DNA of 64,000 bases. Source: Vibrio sinaloensis (GTDB lineage Bacteria; Pseudomonadota; Gammaproteobacteria; Enterobacterales; Vibrionaceae). The notes below the pieces were generated by a model that searched no databases, was not told where the DNA came from, and worked only from the letters and a program-made list of their open reading frames with translations. The translations under genes and the position numbers were made by a program. Where the stretch lies: positions 1-64,000 of the forward strand of contig NZ_JWLV01000008.1 of assembly GCF_000808535.1 (NCBI RefSeq). The letters are read 5' to 3'. Shown piece after piece: positions 8,730 to 17,954 of the stretch (within the stretch, counting starts at the first letter, position 1; every line of letters starts with the position of its first letter).

Positions 8730-10112
8730 TTACTTTTGCAGCAAATCACTAATCCGCTTGAGCGCCGCTTCTATCTCGCCATCAAACGTAAATGAAACGT
8801 TCAACCTAATGCAGTTTTGGTACTGTTGTTGAGAGCTGAACAATCGCCCATAACCGATCGATACACCTTCCCTCTTGAGCGCATTATATAGCTCATAGCT
8901 GTCAATCGATTTGTCCAATTGTAGCCAAAGAAAATAACCGCCAGCTGGCTGAAAAACTTGGTAGTTTTCTGGAAAGTGAGCGTGGATATAGTCCAAGTAA
9001 ACCCGCTGCCTCTCTTGCAGCTGTTTGCGAAGCTTGCGCAAATGATTGTCATAACTCTCAAACTGAAGGTAATGCGCGATGCCTTGTTGTATGGGCGAAC
9101 TTCCGGAGAGCGTTGATATGAGCTGCTGCTTTTGAATTCTCTCGCTAAATTGACGAGTGACGACCCAACCGATTCGGTAACCAGGGCAAAGCGATTTAGA
9201 AAATGAGCCACAGGTCATCACACGATCTTGGGTATCCCAATACTTGAGCGGCTTTGGCTTTATGCCGCCAAAATAGAGTTCAGAGTAAACGTCATCTTCT
9301 ATCAGGGTCACCCTGTACTGGTCAGCGAGTTGGACAATGGTTCGCTTCATTTCATCACTGAGCGTCACTCCCGTTGGGTTGTGAAAATTGGGCATCAACC
9401 AACACGCTTTCACACCTTGCCTAAATGCTGCTTCGAGCTTTTGTAGGTCGAGCCCTTTTTCGCCATCAATCGGTATCGTCGCAACAGAAAGATGATGCCG
9501 CTTCGCCGTCTGAAGCGCTCCATAAAATGCTGGAGCCTCAATCGCGACCGTATCTTGAGGCTGAGTAGAGACCTGTAAGCTGAGATTAAGTGCTTCCATT
9601 GCCCCTGATGTGATGATGATGTCGTCTGGAGAAACATTCACACCTTGATTCAAGTAGCGCTGGGCAATTAAACGGCGCAAGTCTTCATTACCTGGAGGCA
9701 TATCTTCAATGATCGCACGAGCCGACACTTTACGCCCTGCGCTCGCCAAATGCCGAGTCAGGCTATCAAAAGGGTATAAGTTTGGGTCTGGAAGTGCAGA
9801 ACCAAACGACACCGCCGCTTGAACGTTGGTCTGCAAAAAGTCGTACAACTCATCATTATAAGCGGGTCGAATACTAGGAAGAGCTTCGTACGCTTGTCGT
9901 TCCATTTGTGCAGTCACAAAATAGCCCGACTGAGGCTTTGCCAATAACCACCCCTCAGATTCTAGCAATTGATAGGCTTGCAATACCGTTGATGCACTGA
10001 GTGAGTAGTTTTGACTGGTTTTACGTACTGACGGGATTTTTTCCCCTGCACGCCAAGTATTAGTTAGGATCTGCTGCTTAATCTCGTTAGCCAGCTCTTG
10101 ATAGCGATTCAT
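8730..10112 (-). CDS. MocR-type transcriptional regulator (GntR HTH fused to a class I aminotransferase-like domain)
   Basis: DNA-binding regulator that probably uses PLP as effector cofactor. The winged-helix GntR domain is at about 1-70 (IPSVRKTSQNYSLSASTVLQAY...GYFV), followed by a linker and an aminotransferase fold from about 100 to 460. The PLP-binding landmarks are NPTG, the Asp/Tyr in IEDDVYSELYFG and the Schiff-base lysine 306 in GSFSKSL. Family members such as PdxR, GabR and TauR usually control an adjacent divergent gene; here that is the YYWHPDW paralogue 188 nt away. The ligand is unknown. The start is supported by homology of the HTH region beginning MNRYQELANEI. Confidence 0.92.
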   Translation of the reverse strand: MNRYQELANEIKQQILTNTWRAGEKIPSVRKTSQNYSLSASTVLQAYQLLESEGWLLAKPQSGYFVTAQMERQAYEALPSIRPAYNDELYDFLQTNVQAAVSFGSALPDPNLYPFDSLTRHLASAGRKVSARAIIEDMPPGNEDLRRLIAQRYLNQGVNVSPDDIIITSGAMEALNLSLQVSTQPQDTVAIEAPAFYGALQTAKRHHLSVATIPIDGEKGLDLQKLEAAFRQGVKACWLMPNFHNPTGVTLSDEMKRTIVQLADQYRVTLIEDDVYSELYFGGIKPKPLKYWDTQDRVMTCGSFSKSLCPGYRIGWVVTRQFSERIQKQQLISTLSGSSPIQQGIAHYLQFESYDNHLRKLRKQLQERQRVYLDYIHAHFPENYQVFQPAGGYFLWLQLDKSIDSYELYNALKREGVSIGYGRLFSSQQQYQNCIRLNVSFTFDGEIEAALKRISDLLQK

Positions 10113-10141
10113 ACTTCCCTCTCATCAATCAGGCAAACATA

Positions 10142-10157
10142 TCACAACGTGTCACAA
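10142..10157. promoter_or_regulatory. Direct repeat TCACAA-N4-TCACAA, candidate MocR operator
   Basis: Two identical hexamers spaced by 10 bp start to start lie 30 bp upstream of the MocR start, inside the divergent promoter region. MocR proteins commonly bind direct repeats. A third TCACA occurs near 10221. Assignment is inference only. Confidence 0.3.
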
Positions 10158-10299
10158 AGTCAGCGCTAGACCACGAAACGATTATCGATTCTCCTTAGTA
10201 CGCTTAATTTATAGAGGTTTATCACATTAATTATTTACGACTTTGTTACATTTACTGCGTATTAGTGAACTAAATAACCTTATTGATTGGATGAATACA

Positions 10300-10599
10300 A
10301 TGACAAAATATAACGAGACCGACATCGAATACAAAGGCGAAAGCAACGGCGTTCACAGCTGGACATCGCCTTCTGGTCAGCCGTATTACTGGCACCCAGA
10401 TTGGCTACATATCGCAGAAGACGCGACCGGCTCTCACCCAAAAACTGAGCTTGACCTACCTCAGGGCGAACGACCTACAGAAAAGCACGCTGTGAAAGCG
10501 ATCCTTTCTCATCTTAATGAATGGGCAAAAAGCAAACTAAACGCTAACCCTGATATCGAAACACAGGCTCGAGAATCAGAAATCAACTTGAAGAAATAA
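10300..10599 (+). CDS. Small protein of the GVHSW/YYWHPDW family (paralogue 2)
   Basis: A 99-residue paralogue of the protein at 8146-8385. The block QPYYWHPDWLHIAED is identical, with GVHSW seven to eight residues earlier and LDLPQGERPTEKHA...AILSHLN after. It differs by a charged C-terminal extension of about 25 residues. The start chosen (MTKYNETDIEYKG) aligns with the start of paralogue 1; ATG codons at 10291 and 10243 are also in frame. It is divergent from the MocR regulator gene, the usual position of a MocR target. It has no signal peptide or TM segment, and its function is unknown. Confidence 0.8.
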   Translation: MTKYNETDIEYKGESNGVHSWTSPSGQPYYWHPDWLHIAEDATGSHPKTELDLPQGERPTEKHAVKAILSHLNEWAKSKLNANPDIETQARESEINLKK

Positions 10600-10620
10600 C
10601 CCAGCCTTAAACGACCTCAA

Positions 10621-10650
10621 AAGTTGCGTGCATCAAACACGCAACTTTTT
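10621..10650 (+). terminator. Rho-independent terminator after paralogue 2
   Basis: AAGTTGCGTG and CACGCAACTT form a 10-bp stem with loop CATCAAA, followed by TTT just after the stem, 22 nt after the stop codon. Confidence 0.9.
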
Positions 10651-10691
10651 TGTTTCAGCCCTAGCAAATCCTCAACCAGTCCTTTGGTATT

Positions 10692-10971
10692 AGGGTCTGT
10701 TGATCTTTCGAGCTGATTTTTGCAGCAGTTTGTGGGAAATTTATACAAGGCAGAGGCTTTGAAGTGTAGCTAGCCTACATGAAAAGCCGATAACGCAGTA
10801 GAAGTGAACCACAAACGCTGCCCGAAGGGTTCGGTTAAAATCGTTTTATGCTTTGTTTAGGGGTATTTACTTAGAATGACTAGGCTACACACCCCTCGCC
10901 GCGCCTAAAACGATTTTGACTAGGCGTCCCCATCCGAACAAAATTTAACCGCGAAAGATCAACAGCCCCTA
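10692..10971. mobile_element. MITE-like non-coding repeat element, about 280 bp
   Basis: The ends are 20-bp terminal inverted repeats, TAGGGTCTGTTGATCTTTCG at 10692-10711 and its complement at 10952-10971, with a single mismatch. TA at both outer ends fits an IS630/mariner-type TA target duplication. Internal inverted repeats (AAAATCGTTTTA at 10837-10848 against TAAAACGATTTT at 10906-10917, and further arms with AGGGGT/ACCCCT) would let the element fold into a long hairpin. It contains no credible ORF. It fills most of the 500-bp gap between paralogue 2 and the HD-GYP gene. No second copy was seen in this window. Confidence 0.75.
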
Positions 10972-11099
10972 GTACTAATGTTGTAAATGAGTGTTCATTT
11001 ACGAAATTTGAAGTTATGATTCCCGGTCTTTTTATTAATTAAGGCAATGGAAGTCTAAAGTCCCCACAAAGGAAGTCGTGATAACGCAAGGGCGAGATA

Positions 11100-12590
11100 A
11101 TGGTCGACTCGAATTACAACGCATCCCTCACACTAAAGCTGTATTTGCTCGCGGCACTGGTTTTTGGCACGTACGGGGGCAGAGTGTGCCCTATGTTAGA
11201 GTCGCTTACCGCTAGCAAGATACTGTTTCATATTTGCGTCACTTTCACTGGTGTGTACTTGGTCAGACACTTTTTGCTCAAGGACCACTCACTGGTTAAA
11301 GAAAACCGCTTTGCTCGACTTGATGCTACCCTATTCTTTTTTGCCAGCATTCCTTTAGCTATCTTCTACAACCTGCAGTATGACTTCACCCTAGATAGCA
11401 ATCTTAAGGTGCTGTTTGGCATGACGCTGTTCGGTTTTTTTACTGGACTTATCTTGGAACTAATCGCCAAACTCACTCAACTAGAACAACTTAAAGGACA
11501 ACAGGCTTACGCGTTCGAATTGACCGGCGAACGCCAATCGTTAGTCAAGCAGATGATTATGATGGTGAGCCTGCTACTCATCACCTTAACTACCATGCTC
11601 ACCATGATCGCCGTTAAAGACATTTTTTGGCTAGAGCACAACCCTGAACGAGTGCTCGATGGAACGGGTAAGATCAGCGTGATTAAAGAGTTTATCTTTA
11701 TTTCATTGGTACTAGGTGGGTACGCGATCACCATAATGGTGTTGTGGTCGAGAGTAATGAAAAAAATCCTGCTTGCGCAGGAGTGCTCTCTTATTGATGT
11801 CGCCAAAGGCAATATTGGTACTCGCTTGCCAATCTTCGAGCACAATGAGCTCGGCTCAATGGCGTCACTCACCAATGAAATGCTGGATAGCTTAGAATCA
11901 AGTCAGGAAGAGGTGAAAACCACGCGAGATGTGGCCATTGTGAGCTTATCGGCACTTGCAGAATCCCGCGATAACGAAACGGGCGCGCATATTCTACGCA
12001 CCCAAGAATACATTCGCGCTCTGGCTAACTACCTAAGCCAATTTGAACATCATAAAGCGCTTTTGACGCCTAGCTACATCGAACTGCTGTATAAATCCGC
12101 CCCTCTTCACGATGTTGGTAAAGTCGGCATTCCAGACAGTATTTTGCTCAAGCCCGGTAAGTTGACGGATGAAGAGTTTGAAATCATGAAGGACCACCCT
12201 GAAATTGGGGCCAAAGCCCTGTCGATGGCGGAGAAGCAGCTAGGGAGCAATAGTTTCCTTCAATTAGCAAAAGAGATATCGCTCACTCACCATGAAAAGT
12301 GGGATGGGTCTGGTTATCCCAATCAATTAGTAGGTCAAGATATCCCACTCTCTGGCCGTTTAATGGCGCTGGCTGATGTTTACGATGCGTTGATCTCTGA
12401 GCGCGTTTATAAAAAAGCCTTTAGCCACGACAAAGCAAAATCGATCATCCTAGAAGGCAAAGGTCGCCATTTTGACCCAGAGCTGGTTGACGCTTTCCTA
12501 GCCATCGAAAATGAATTTGTCGCCATCGCAGACAAGTACCGAGAGATGGAACGAAAAGAAAACGAATTGGAGCTTAATCATGCGTCTTAG
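11100..12590 (+). CDS. Membrane HD-GYP domain cyclic-di-GMP phosphodiesterase
   Basis: Predicted to hydrolyse c-di-GMP at the inner membrane. It has 496 residues with six hydrophobic segments in the first 215 residues, a HAMP-like linker (about 216-270), and an HD-GYP domain from about 280. The metal-binding HD is in HDVGKVGIP (His337, Asp338), the second His pair is in HHEKWDGSGYP (His397, His398), and the GYP signature is at about 405-407. No separate periplasmic sensor is seen, so the signal is probably perceived in the membrane region. GGGCGAG lies before the ATG. A weak hairpin (CGCCAG/CTGGCG, 12604-12622) follows the stop. Confidence 0.9.
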   Translation: MVDSNYNASLTLKLYLLAALVFGTYGGRVCPMLESLTASKILFHICVTFTGVYLVRHFLLKDHSLVKENRFARLDATLFFFASIPLAIFYNLQYDFTLDSNLKVLFGMTLFGFFTGLILELIAKLTQLEQLKGQQAYAFELTGERQSLVKQMIMMVSLLLITLTTMLTMIAVKDIFWLEHNPERVLDGTGKISVIKEFIFISLVLGGYAITIMVLWSRVMKKILLAQECSLIDVAKGNIGTRLPIFEHNELGSMASLTNEMLDSLESSQEEVKTTRDVAIVSLSALAESRDNETGAHILRTQEYIRALANYLSQFEHHKALLTPSYIELLYKSAPLHDVGKVGIPDSILLKPGKLTDEEFEIMKDHPEIGAKALSMAEKQLGSNSFLQLAKEISLTHHEKWDGSGYPNQLVGQDIPLSGRLMALADVYDALISERVYKKAFSHDKAKSIILEGKGRHFDPELVDAFLAIENEFVAIADKYREMERKENELELNHAS

Positions 12591-12821
12591 CGATCACTCA
12601 CGCGCCAGTATCATGCTGGCGTGCAACGTATCAAAACTTCCATTCAACTGATGAAAGTAACGCATTACTTCTGGCCAGAAAGTAGCGAAAACACTCTGTT
12701 CACTAAACTTTCTCCTCAAATATAAATTTTGTTTACTTTTGTTCTGATTAACGGTTGTACCCAAGTAGGGAGAAAGGTATAAATAGCGGTATACCCACTT
12801 CGACTAACACGGATGATCAAT

Positions 12822-14012
12822 ATGTTTGAAAAAGTAGTTGCTGCTCCGGCAGACCCTATTCTTGGCCTTACTGAAGAGTTTAAAAAAGACGCTCGTGCAG
12901 AGAAAATCAACCTTGGCGTTGGTATTTACAAAAACGAGCAAGGTGAGACTCCCGTTCTTGCGACCGTTAAGAAAGCAGAAGCGGCTTTGATCGAGACAGA
13001 AAAAACCAAGTCTTATTTAACCATTGAAGGTACGGCAGAGTACGGCCTAGCGGTTCAAAAACTTCTATTTGGTGCGGATTCAGACATCGTTACCCACAAA
13101 CTTGCAAAAACAGCACAAGCTCCAGGTGGCACAGGCGCGCTGCGTGTTGCTGGTGAGTTTATTAAACGCCAACTGGGTGACGCTAAGATTTGGATCAGTA
13201 ATCCAACTTGGGCTAACCACAACGGTGTGTTTACCGCTGCTGGCATCGAGACGGCTCAATACAGCTACTACAACGCAGAGACAAAAGATAAAGATTTCGC
13301 CGCTATGGTTGCTGACCTAGAAAAGGCATCAGCCGGTGATATCGTTCTTTTACACGGCTGCTGCCACAACCCAACAGGTATTGATCCAACAGCTGAAGAA
13401 TGGGAAGTACTGGCTAAACTGGTCGCAAATAAGAAGCTTCTACCGCTGTTTGACTTTGCTTACCAAGGCTTTGCTAAAGGCGTTGAAGAAGATGCTCAAG
13501 GCCTACGTATTTTTGCACAGCACAATAAAGAGATCTTGGTTGCGAGCTCGTTCTCGAAAAACTTCGGTTTGTACAACGAACGTGTTGGTGCATTCACACT
13601 GGTAGCAGAATCAGAAGAAGTTGCGACGACTGCGTTTTCTCAAGTTAAAGCCATCATCCGTTCTATTTACTCTAACCCACCAGCTCACGGTAGTGCTGTC
13701 GTTACTCACATTCTGAATAACGCTGAACTACGCGCAGAGTGGGAAGCAGAAGTTGCAGAAATGCGTGACCGTATCCAAGAGATGCGCGAACTTTTCGTTG
13801 CAACACTGAAAGAGCAAGGCGTCGACGCTGATTTTAGCTTTATCGAGCGTCAAAACGGCATGTTCTCTTTCTCAGGCCTAAGCAAAGAGCAAGTCACTCG
13901 CCTAAAAGAAGAATTTGGTATTTACATTGTTGGCTCTGGCCGCATCAGCGTTGCAGGTATGACCAAGTCAAACATGCTGCCACTGTGTAAAGGTATTGCG
14001 GCTGTTCTTTAA
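12822..14012 (+). CDS. aspC: Aspartate/aromatic aminotransferase
   Basis: PLP enzyme interconverting aspartate and 2-oxoglutarate with oxaloacetate and glutamate, also acting on aromatic amino acids. It has 396 residues, colinear with E. coli AspC. Landmarks are APADPILGL at the N terminus, GGTGALR, the HGCCHNPTG loop, DFAYQGFA, the Schiff-base lysine 246 in [15 protein letters not shown], and a C-terminal GRISVAGM with the substrate-binding Arg. The ATG at 12822 is preferred over 12813 because homologues start MFE and GGAT lies 7 nt upstream of it. It is monocistronic. TyrB specificity cannot be excluded. Confidence 0.93.
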   Translation: MFEKVVAAPADPILGLTEEFKKDARAEKINLGVGIYKNEQGETPVLATVKKAEAALIETEKTKSYLTIEGTAEYGLAVQKLLFGADSDIVTHKLAKTAQAPGGTGALRVAGEFIKRQLGDAKIWISNPTWANHNGVFTAAGIETAQYSYYNAETKDKDFAAMVADLEKASAGDIVLLHGCCHNPTGIDPTAEEWEVLAKLVANKKLLPLFDFAYQGFAKGVEEDAQGLRIFAQHNKEILVASSFSKNFGLYNERVGAFTLVAESEEVATTAFSQVKAIIRSIYSNPPAHGSAVVTHILNNAELRAEWEAEVAEMRDRIQEMRELFVATLKEQGVDADFSFIERQNGMFSFSGLSKEQVTRLKEEFGIYIVGSGRISVAGMTKSNMLPLCKGIAAVL

Positions 14013-14025
14013 CAGCAAATGACGC

Positions 14026-14056
14026 AAAAGAGCCAGCAATTGCTGGCTCTTTTTTG
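14026..14056. terminator. Bidirectional terminator between aspC and the outer membrane protein gene
   Basis: A near-perfect palindrome built on AAAAGAGCCAGCA and TGCTGGCTCTTTT, followed by more T on the + strand; A tracts on the left serve the convergent minus-strand gene. Confidence 0.93.
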
Positions 14057-14071
14057 TTTGTGGGTCAAAGA

Positions 14072-14707
14072 TCAGTAATAAAATCGCATCGACAAGCCAC
14101 CCTCATTAGTTGTCGCGTTACTTTTATGGCGATGTTTGTAAAACCCACCAAGAGAAATTCTTTGCGTCAGGTCATAATCGGCTCTCAAAACGTAAACTTC
14201 TTCATCTAACGTATCACTGCGCCGCACTTCCATGCTCCCTTCTGCGCTCCAGCTTGGACTGAACTGATATCGCGCAGTCAGATTGCCGCCCAACATAAAC
14301 CGATGATCTTTGGAAATATACTTGTCCGTCTCGTTGTTGGTCTGATTCGCCCACAGCAGCCCCATTTTAACGCCTGCCAGCAAATCAAAAGAATCGAACA
14401 TGGTGTATCGGTAAACGACACCCGGAAGAAGAGTATATATCTCTGTGGTTGTCGTTTCAGGGTGAATAAACCGCGCTTCATAGTCCAGTGCTAACAACCA
14501 AGATTGATCGAGTGAGTAATAACCGCCAATGGCGAAGGACGAGACATCACTATTGACACCGATATACTCATTGAGCGAACCCGCACTGACCTCGGCGTAG
14601 ACGTAATCGTAATCAATAGGTGAAGTAGGTTCTGTTTGTTGGGCGAAAGTTGCCGTTGAAAAGGCAAAAACGAAGGGGAAAACTCGCCATATTGATGTCA
14701 CATCCAT
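14072..14707 (-). CDS. Outer membrane beta-barrel protein (OmpA-like barrel fold)
   Basis: 211 residues with an N-terminal signal peptide (cleavage near TFA-QQT, about residue 22) and then alternating amphipathic strands ending in a C-terminal aromatic residue (GGLSMRFYY), the barrel insertion signature. Eight strands are likely (YVYAEVSAG, FAIGGYYSL, LLALDYEARF, GVVYRYTMF, AGVKMGLLWA, NLTARYQF, AEGSMEVRR, SLGGFYKHRH). No enzymatic motif is visible. Precise family unknown; related in style to the short Vibrio barrel proteins at 46690-47790. Confidence 0.75.
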   Translation of the reverse strand: MDVTSIWRVFPFVFAFSTATFAQQTEPTSPIDYDYVYAEVSAGSLNEYIGVNSDVSSFAIGGYYSLDQSWLLALDYEARFIHPETTTTEIYTLLPGVVYRYTMFDSFDLLAGVKMGLLWANQTNNETDKYISKDHRFMLGGNLTARYQFSPSWSAEGSMEVRRSDTLDEEVYVLRADYDLTQRISLGGFYKHRHKSNATTNEGGLSMRFYY

Positions 14708-14854
14708 GTCGACCTCTGCGATTTAATTGACCAAATTTAGAGAAAAAAGTGCTCTGTTTATAAATACAATATAGCGTTAATTTAGGTACTTATGGAGACT
14801 GAAGGCAATAAATTGGGTGTTGCAATACAGAAAACAAACACCCGAGAAAAGAGA

Positions 14855-14874
14855 AAGGCCTCGATTGAGGCCTT
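14855..14874 (-). terminator. Terminator overlapping the stop of the unknown gene at 14873
   Basis: AAGGCCTC/GAGGCCTT with loop GATT; on the minus strand the stem runs directly into a TTTCTCTTTT tract. Its first bases overlap the TAA stop of the upstream gene. Confidence 0.75.
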
Positions 14875-15250
14875 AAAAGGTGATCATAAATTCATCTTGT
14901 TGGAGTCTTTGAATATTTGCGTGTGCGCGGCTACTCATTCTCTCTATTTGTTCGTTGTCTAGTTCGTAAGGCATCACGAGTTTTATTTCTTTTATGCCTT
15001 CACTCTTCGCAAGCTGAACTAAAGTCACGATGTTTACTTCATCGCTTCGACTGGTTGAAAGTGACTTTAATGCTTGCTCCCACAAGCGGTCTTCTACTGA
15101 TACCGTTTCTTTAATCGTATCTTTCCACGCCAAGCTAAAAATTGGTGCGAACGTGCTCATTGCTTCCAAGAAAGTCCATCTCTTGCTGCATGAGGCTCCG
15201 AGAAAAGATGTATAGTCAAACACAACACTTGTCTTGCCTTGATGCTCCAT
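14873..15250 (-). CDS. Hypothetical protein, about 125 residues
   Basis: Not recognised. It is soluble, without a signal peptide or transmembrane segment, of mixed composition, with a probable helical second half (VQLAKSEGIKEIKLVMPYELDNEQIERMSSRAHANI region, about residues 78-115). It is a lone gene with its own terminator, which supports it being expressed. Length and codon use look normal for the neighbourhood. No function is proposed. Confidence 0.6.
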   Translation of the reverse strand: MEHQGKTSVVFDYTSFLGASCSKRWTFLEAMSTFAPIFSLAWKDTIKETVSVEDRLWEQALKSLSTSRSDEVNIVTLVQLAKSEGIKEIKLVMPYELDNEQIERMSSRAHANIQRLQQDEFMITF

Positions 15251-15453
15251 ATCATCCCCCGTAATAACGGCAACACAGTGTTCTTAATATCTATCAAGGT
15301 CTTTGATATAGCAATAGGATATAAAACAATCATCTTTTATACCCCTTTTGCGTTTGAAAAAGCTATATAAAAACCAACGTTGTAACAACATGTGAACAAC
15401 CTGAATATATAAGAATCCAGTTGCTTAATATTTTACCCTGTAAATAATTTCAC

Positions 15454-17799
15454 TTAGCGAACATCAACAATGCGACTGGCTTTCTTGTATTGAACTCGCC
15501 ATCCTTGCCATTTCGGTAACTCCCAACGCTTGGGATCGCCTTTGCGCAAGCCATTTTTATAGACCACGTAAACCAGTTTCTTTTTCGGCTGATACTCGAC
15601 CGTCAAATTCAAATCACCCAACGCCAACTCAAAGGGGTAAGTTTGAGCGAAGTCGTCATACTCCCAGTACGGAACGCCCTCAAATACAAAATCGTCGCTA
15701 CCGAAAATTTCTAACTCAGAGGCATCGCTGAGCTCTAGCAGATCAAGCTGCTGGGTAAACCAACTGTCAAAGTTGAGCTGAACAATGTCTATCTCTTCAC
15801 CCGCCAAACCTAACTCGACATACAATTTCCAATGCTCAATTTGACGAGTCCGCTGTTCGGCGAAACCAGGCAGTAATTCACCACGCTTGACCTGCTCTAA
15901 GATCGGTTTGACTGCATACTCTCCTTGTGCGGGCTCCAATTTATGGGCGACCACGCGCCCCGCATAATGAAGCTCTAGGTTCAGCATTGCTTTCCCTTTA
16001 TCATAATTCACCTCCCCTTGCTGCCACGCGCCCATTCCTAGCTTTTCAACCAAAGTTAGCTCTGCAGGCATCACAAAGGTCGCTAAATTTAGCGTCTGCT
16101 TCACACCACGCCCAGGTAGGCTGTGAGTATCTAATACAATCGCTGCTTGGGTACGTGATTTGATTCGAGAGTGTCGTCCTAGCAAGACTTCTAACTCACC
16201 GTTTGCTAGCGCGTCTTGGCGTTTTTCTCGCCGCACAAACAAGAGCTCTGGATGCAGCGATACAATCGCTTCCACTAATGCATTGCGTTCATAACGTGAA
16301 GCAACGCACAGTTGCGGCAATTCAAAGGCTTCACGCATCTGCTTTGCCAGGCCTTGAGCTTCTTTAAGTACCTCTGGTTCAACCGTAACTCCCGCTAGGG
16401 TTTCGCCTCTCACCAAACGAATCGCCAGTTCACCGTCACAACCGACCGGTTCCTCTTGATCGAGCTTTTCTAGCAATTCCTCATTTGAGGACATTCGATA
16501 CAGAGTTGCCGGCGTTGCCAACACTGCCGTGAGATCGACCATCGCCTCTTTCAACGCTTTGCTTGGCATACGCGTGACAAGATCGGCGTATAGAGCGTCT
16601 ATCGGTAATGGAGAAATATTGTGCCCATGTGGCGTCGCGAGACCGTGCTCATCGATTGCTCCCATCGAAGTCAACACACCGGTCGCTTGGTGGAGTGCTT
16701 TTTCCGGTAGCGGCTCGAGAAACTCAAGCGCAGTCAGTGGATGGCCGCAGTCGGCGGCACACAACATCGCTTCAGTAAGCGTTTCCCTGTGCATTTCGGG
16801 CGGAGTCACCGACAACAACGCCGCATGTTCTCCATAAAGACGAATACAAATGCCATCCATTACTCGCCCTGCTCGTCCTGCGCGTTGTTTGGCGCTGGCT
16901 TTGGAAATGTGTTTTAAGCTCAAGGTTGTGCGACCGTTGCGTTGCTCTGTCCGTCGTTCAAGCCCAGAATCAATCACGGCAACAATATTGGGGATAGTCA
17001 GGGAAGTTTCTGCAACGTTAGTGGCTAAAACCACTTTTTTAGTCGCTTGAACCGTCAGAGCGACTTGGCGCTGCTCATCAGTCACAGAAGCATGAAGCGG
17101 TGCAACAATTATATTTTCTATCGTCTTTAAAGCCGCTTGGCACTGAGTGATTTCTTTTCGTCCCGGTAAAAAGACCAAAACATCCCCTTCCATATCAAGC
17201 AATGCTTCAACTTCGGCTTTGACTCTTTGTTCTAGATGTCGACTATCAGGAAGCTGTCGTGAATCGGTCGCGCGATGCCCTATCGCGACATCGAAATTTC
17301 GCCCTTCTGCGAACAAACGCTCGGCACCAACATATTTGGCGAGTTTGTTGCCTTCGATCGTCGCAGAGGTAACCACTAGCCGATGTGTTGACCTCTTTTT
17401 GAGCAAAGCCACCAGCAAGTCGGTATCCCAACGTCGTCCATGAAACTCATCAACAATGATCGTCGAAAATTCAGCCAATTGGTTTTCTGCGTACCAGCGA
17501 AGCGCAACCCCAGGAGTGACAAAGACAACCTCACTCGCCTCACTGAATCGATTCTCAAGCTTGATTGCGTAACCGATGGACTCACCGACAGGCTCACTTT
17601 TTTGCTCAGCCAAAAATTGGGCAAGTGACGTACACGCAATGCGCCTCGGTTCGACAACCAACACCCGACCAGTTTGCGCAGCCCAAAGCGGTAAACAGGT
17701 CGATTTTCCCGATCCGGTCTCGGCTTCAACGATCAAATCATGTGACTGAATCTGGTCTAAAAACGTGGTTTTTATGGCGTTAATTGGTAGGTCGTTCAT
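15454..17799 (-). CDS. HrpB-like DEAH/RHA family ATP-dependent helicase
   Basis: Predicted RNA helicase, 781 residues. Motif I is AETGSGKST (about 27-35), motif Ia EPRRIA, motif II DEFH (IIVDEFHGRRWDTDL, as in HrpB rather than DEAH), motif III SAT, motif V TNVAETSLTIPNI and motif VI QRAGRAGR. The HA2/winged-helix region follows (about 345-430), and the C-terminal part is the HrpB-type extension. It is shorter than and clearly diverged from E. coli HrpB (about 809), so it may be a second Vibrio HrpB-like paralogue. It is divergent from maeA. A second DEAH helicase, HrpA, lies at 47896-51840. Confidence 0.85.
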   Translation of the reverse strand: MNDLPINAIKTTFLDQIQSHDLIVEAETGSGKSTCLPLWAAQTGRVLVVEPRRIACTSLAQFLAEQKSEPVGESIGYAIKLENRFSEASEVVFVTPGVALRWYAENQLAEFSTIIVDEFHGRRWDTDLLVALLKKRSTHRLVVTSATIEGNKLAKYVGAERLFAEGRNFDVAIGHRATDSRQLPDSRHLEQRVKAEVEALLDMEGDVLVFLPGRKEITQCQAALKTIENIIVAPLHASVTDEQRQVALTVQATKKVVLATNVAETSLTIPNIVAVIDSGLERRTEQRNGRTTLSLKHISKASAKQRAGRAGRVMDGICIRLYGEHAALLSVTPPEMHRETLTEAMLCAADCGHPLTALEFLEPLPEKALHQATGVLTSMGAIDEHGLATPHGHNISPLPIDALYADLVTRMPSKALKEAMVDLTAVLATPATLYRMSSNEELLEKLDQEEPVGCDGELAIRLVRGETLAGVTVEPEVLKEAQGLAKQMREAFELPQLCVASRYERNALVEAIVSLHPELLFVRREKRQDALANGELEVLLGRHSRIKSRTQAAIVLDTHSLPGRGVKQTLNLATFVMPAELTLVEKLGMGAWQQGEVNYDKGKAMLNLELHYAGRVVAHKLEPAQGEYAVKPILEQVKRGELLPGFAEQRTRQIEHWKLYVELGLAGEEIDIVQLNFDSWFTQQLDLLELSDASELEIFGSDDFVFEGVPYWEYDDFAQTYPFELALGDLNLTVEYQPKKKLVYVVYKNGLRKGDPKRWELPKWQGWRVQYKKASRIVDVR

Positions 17800-17954
17800 T
17801 GTTTGTCTAAAGTTAGCCGCAGGGCCGTGAAGTATATCTTGAAACCACCCTTGTTTGCAGGAATATCAGTTTACAACACTGGTTTGAATCCCTATCATTT
17901 TCGGGTTCCTGTTTCCATTGGTCTATTGGCCCTACACCCTACTTAAGGCAAGTG

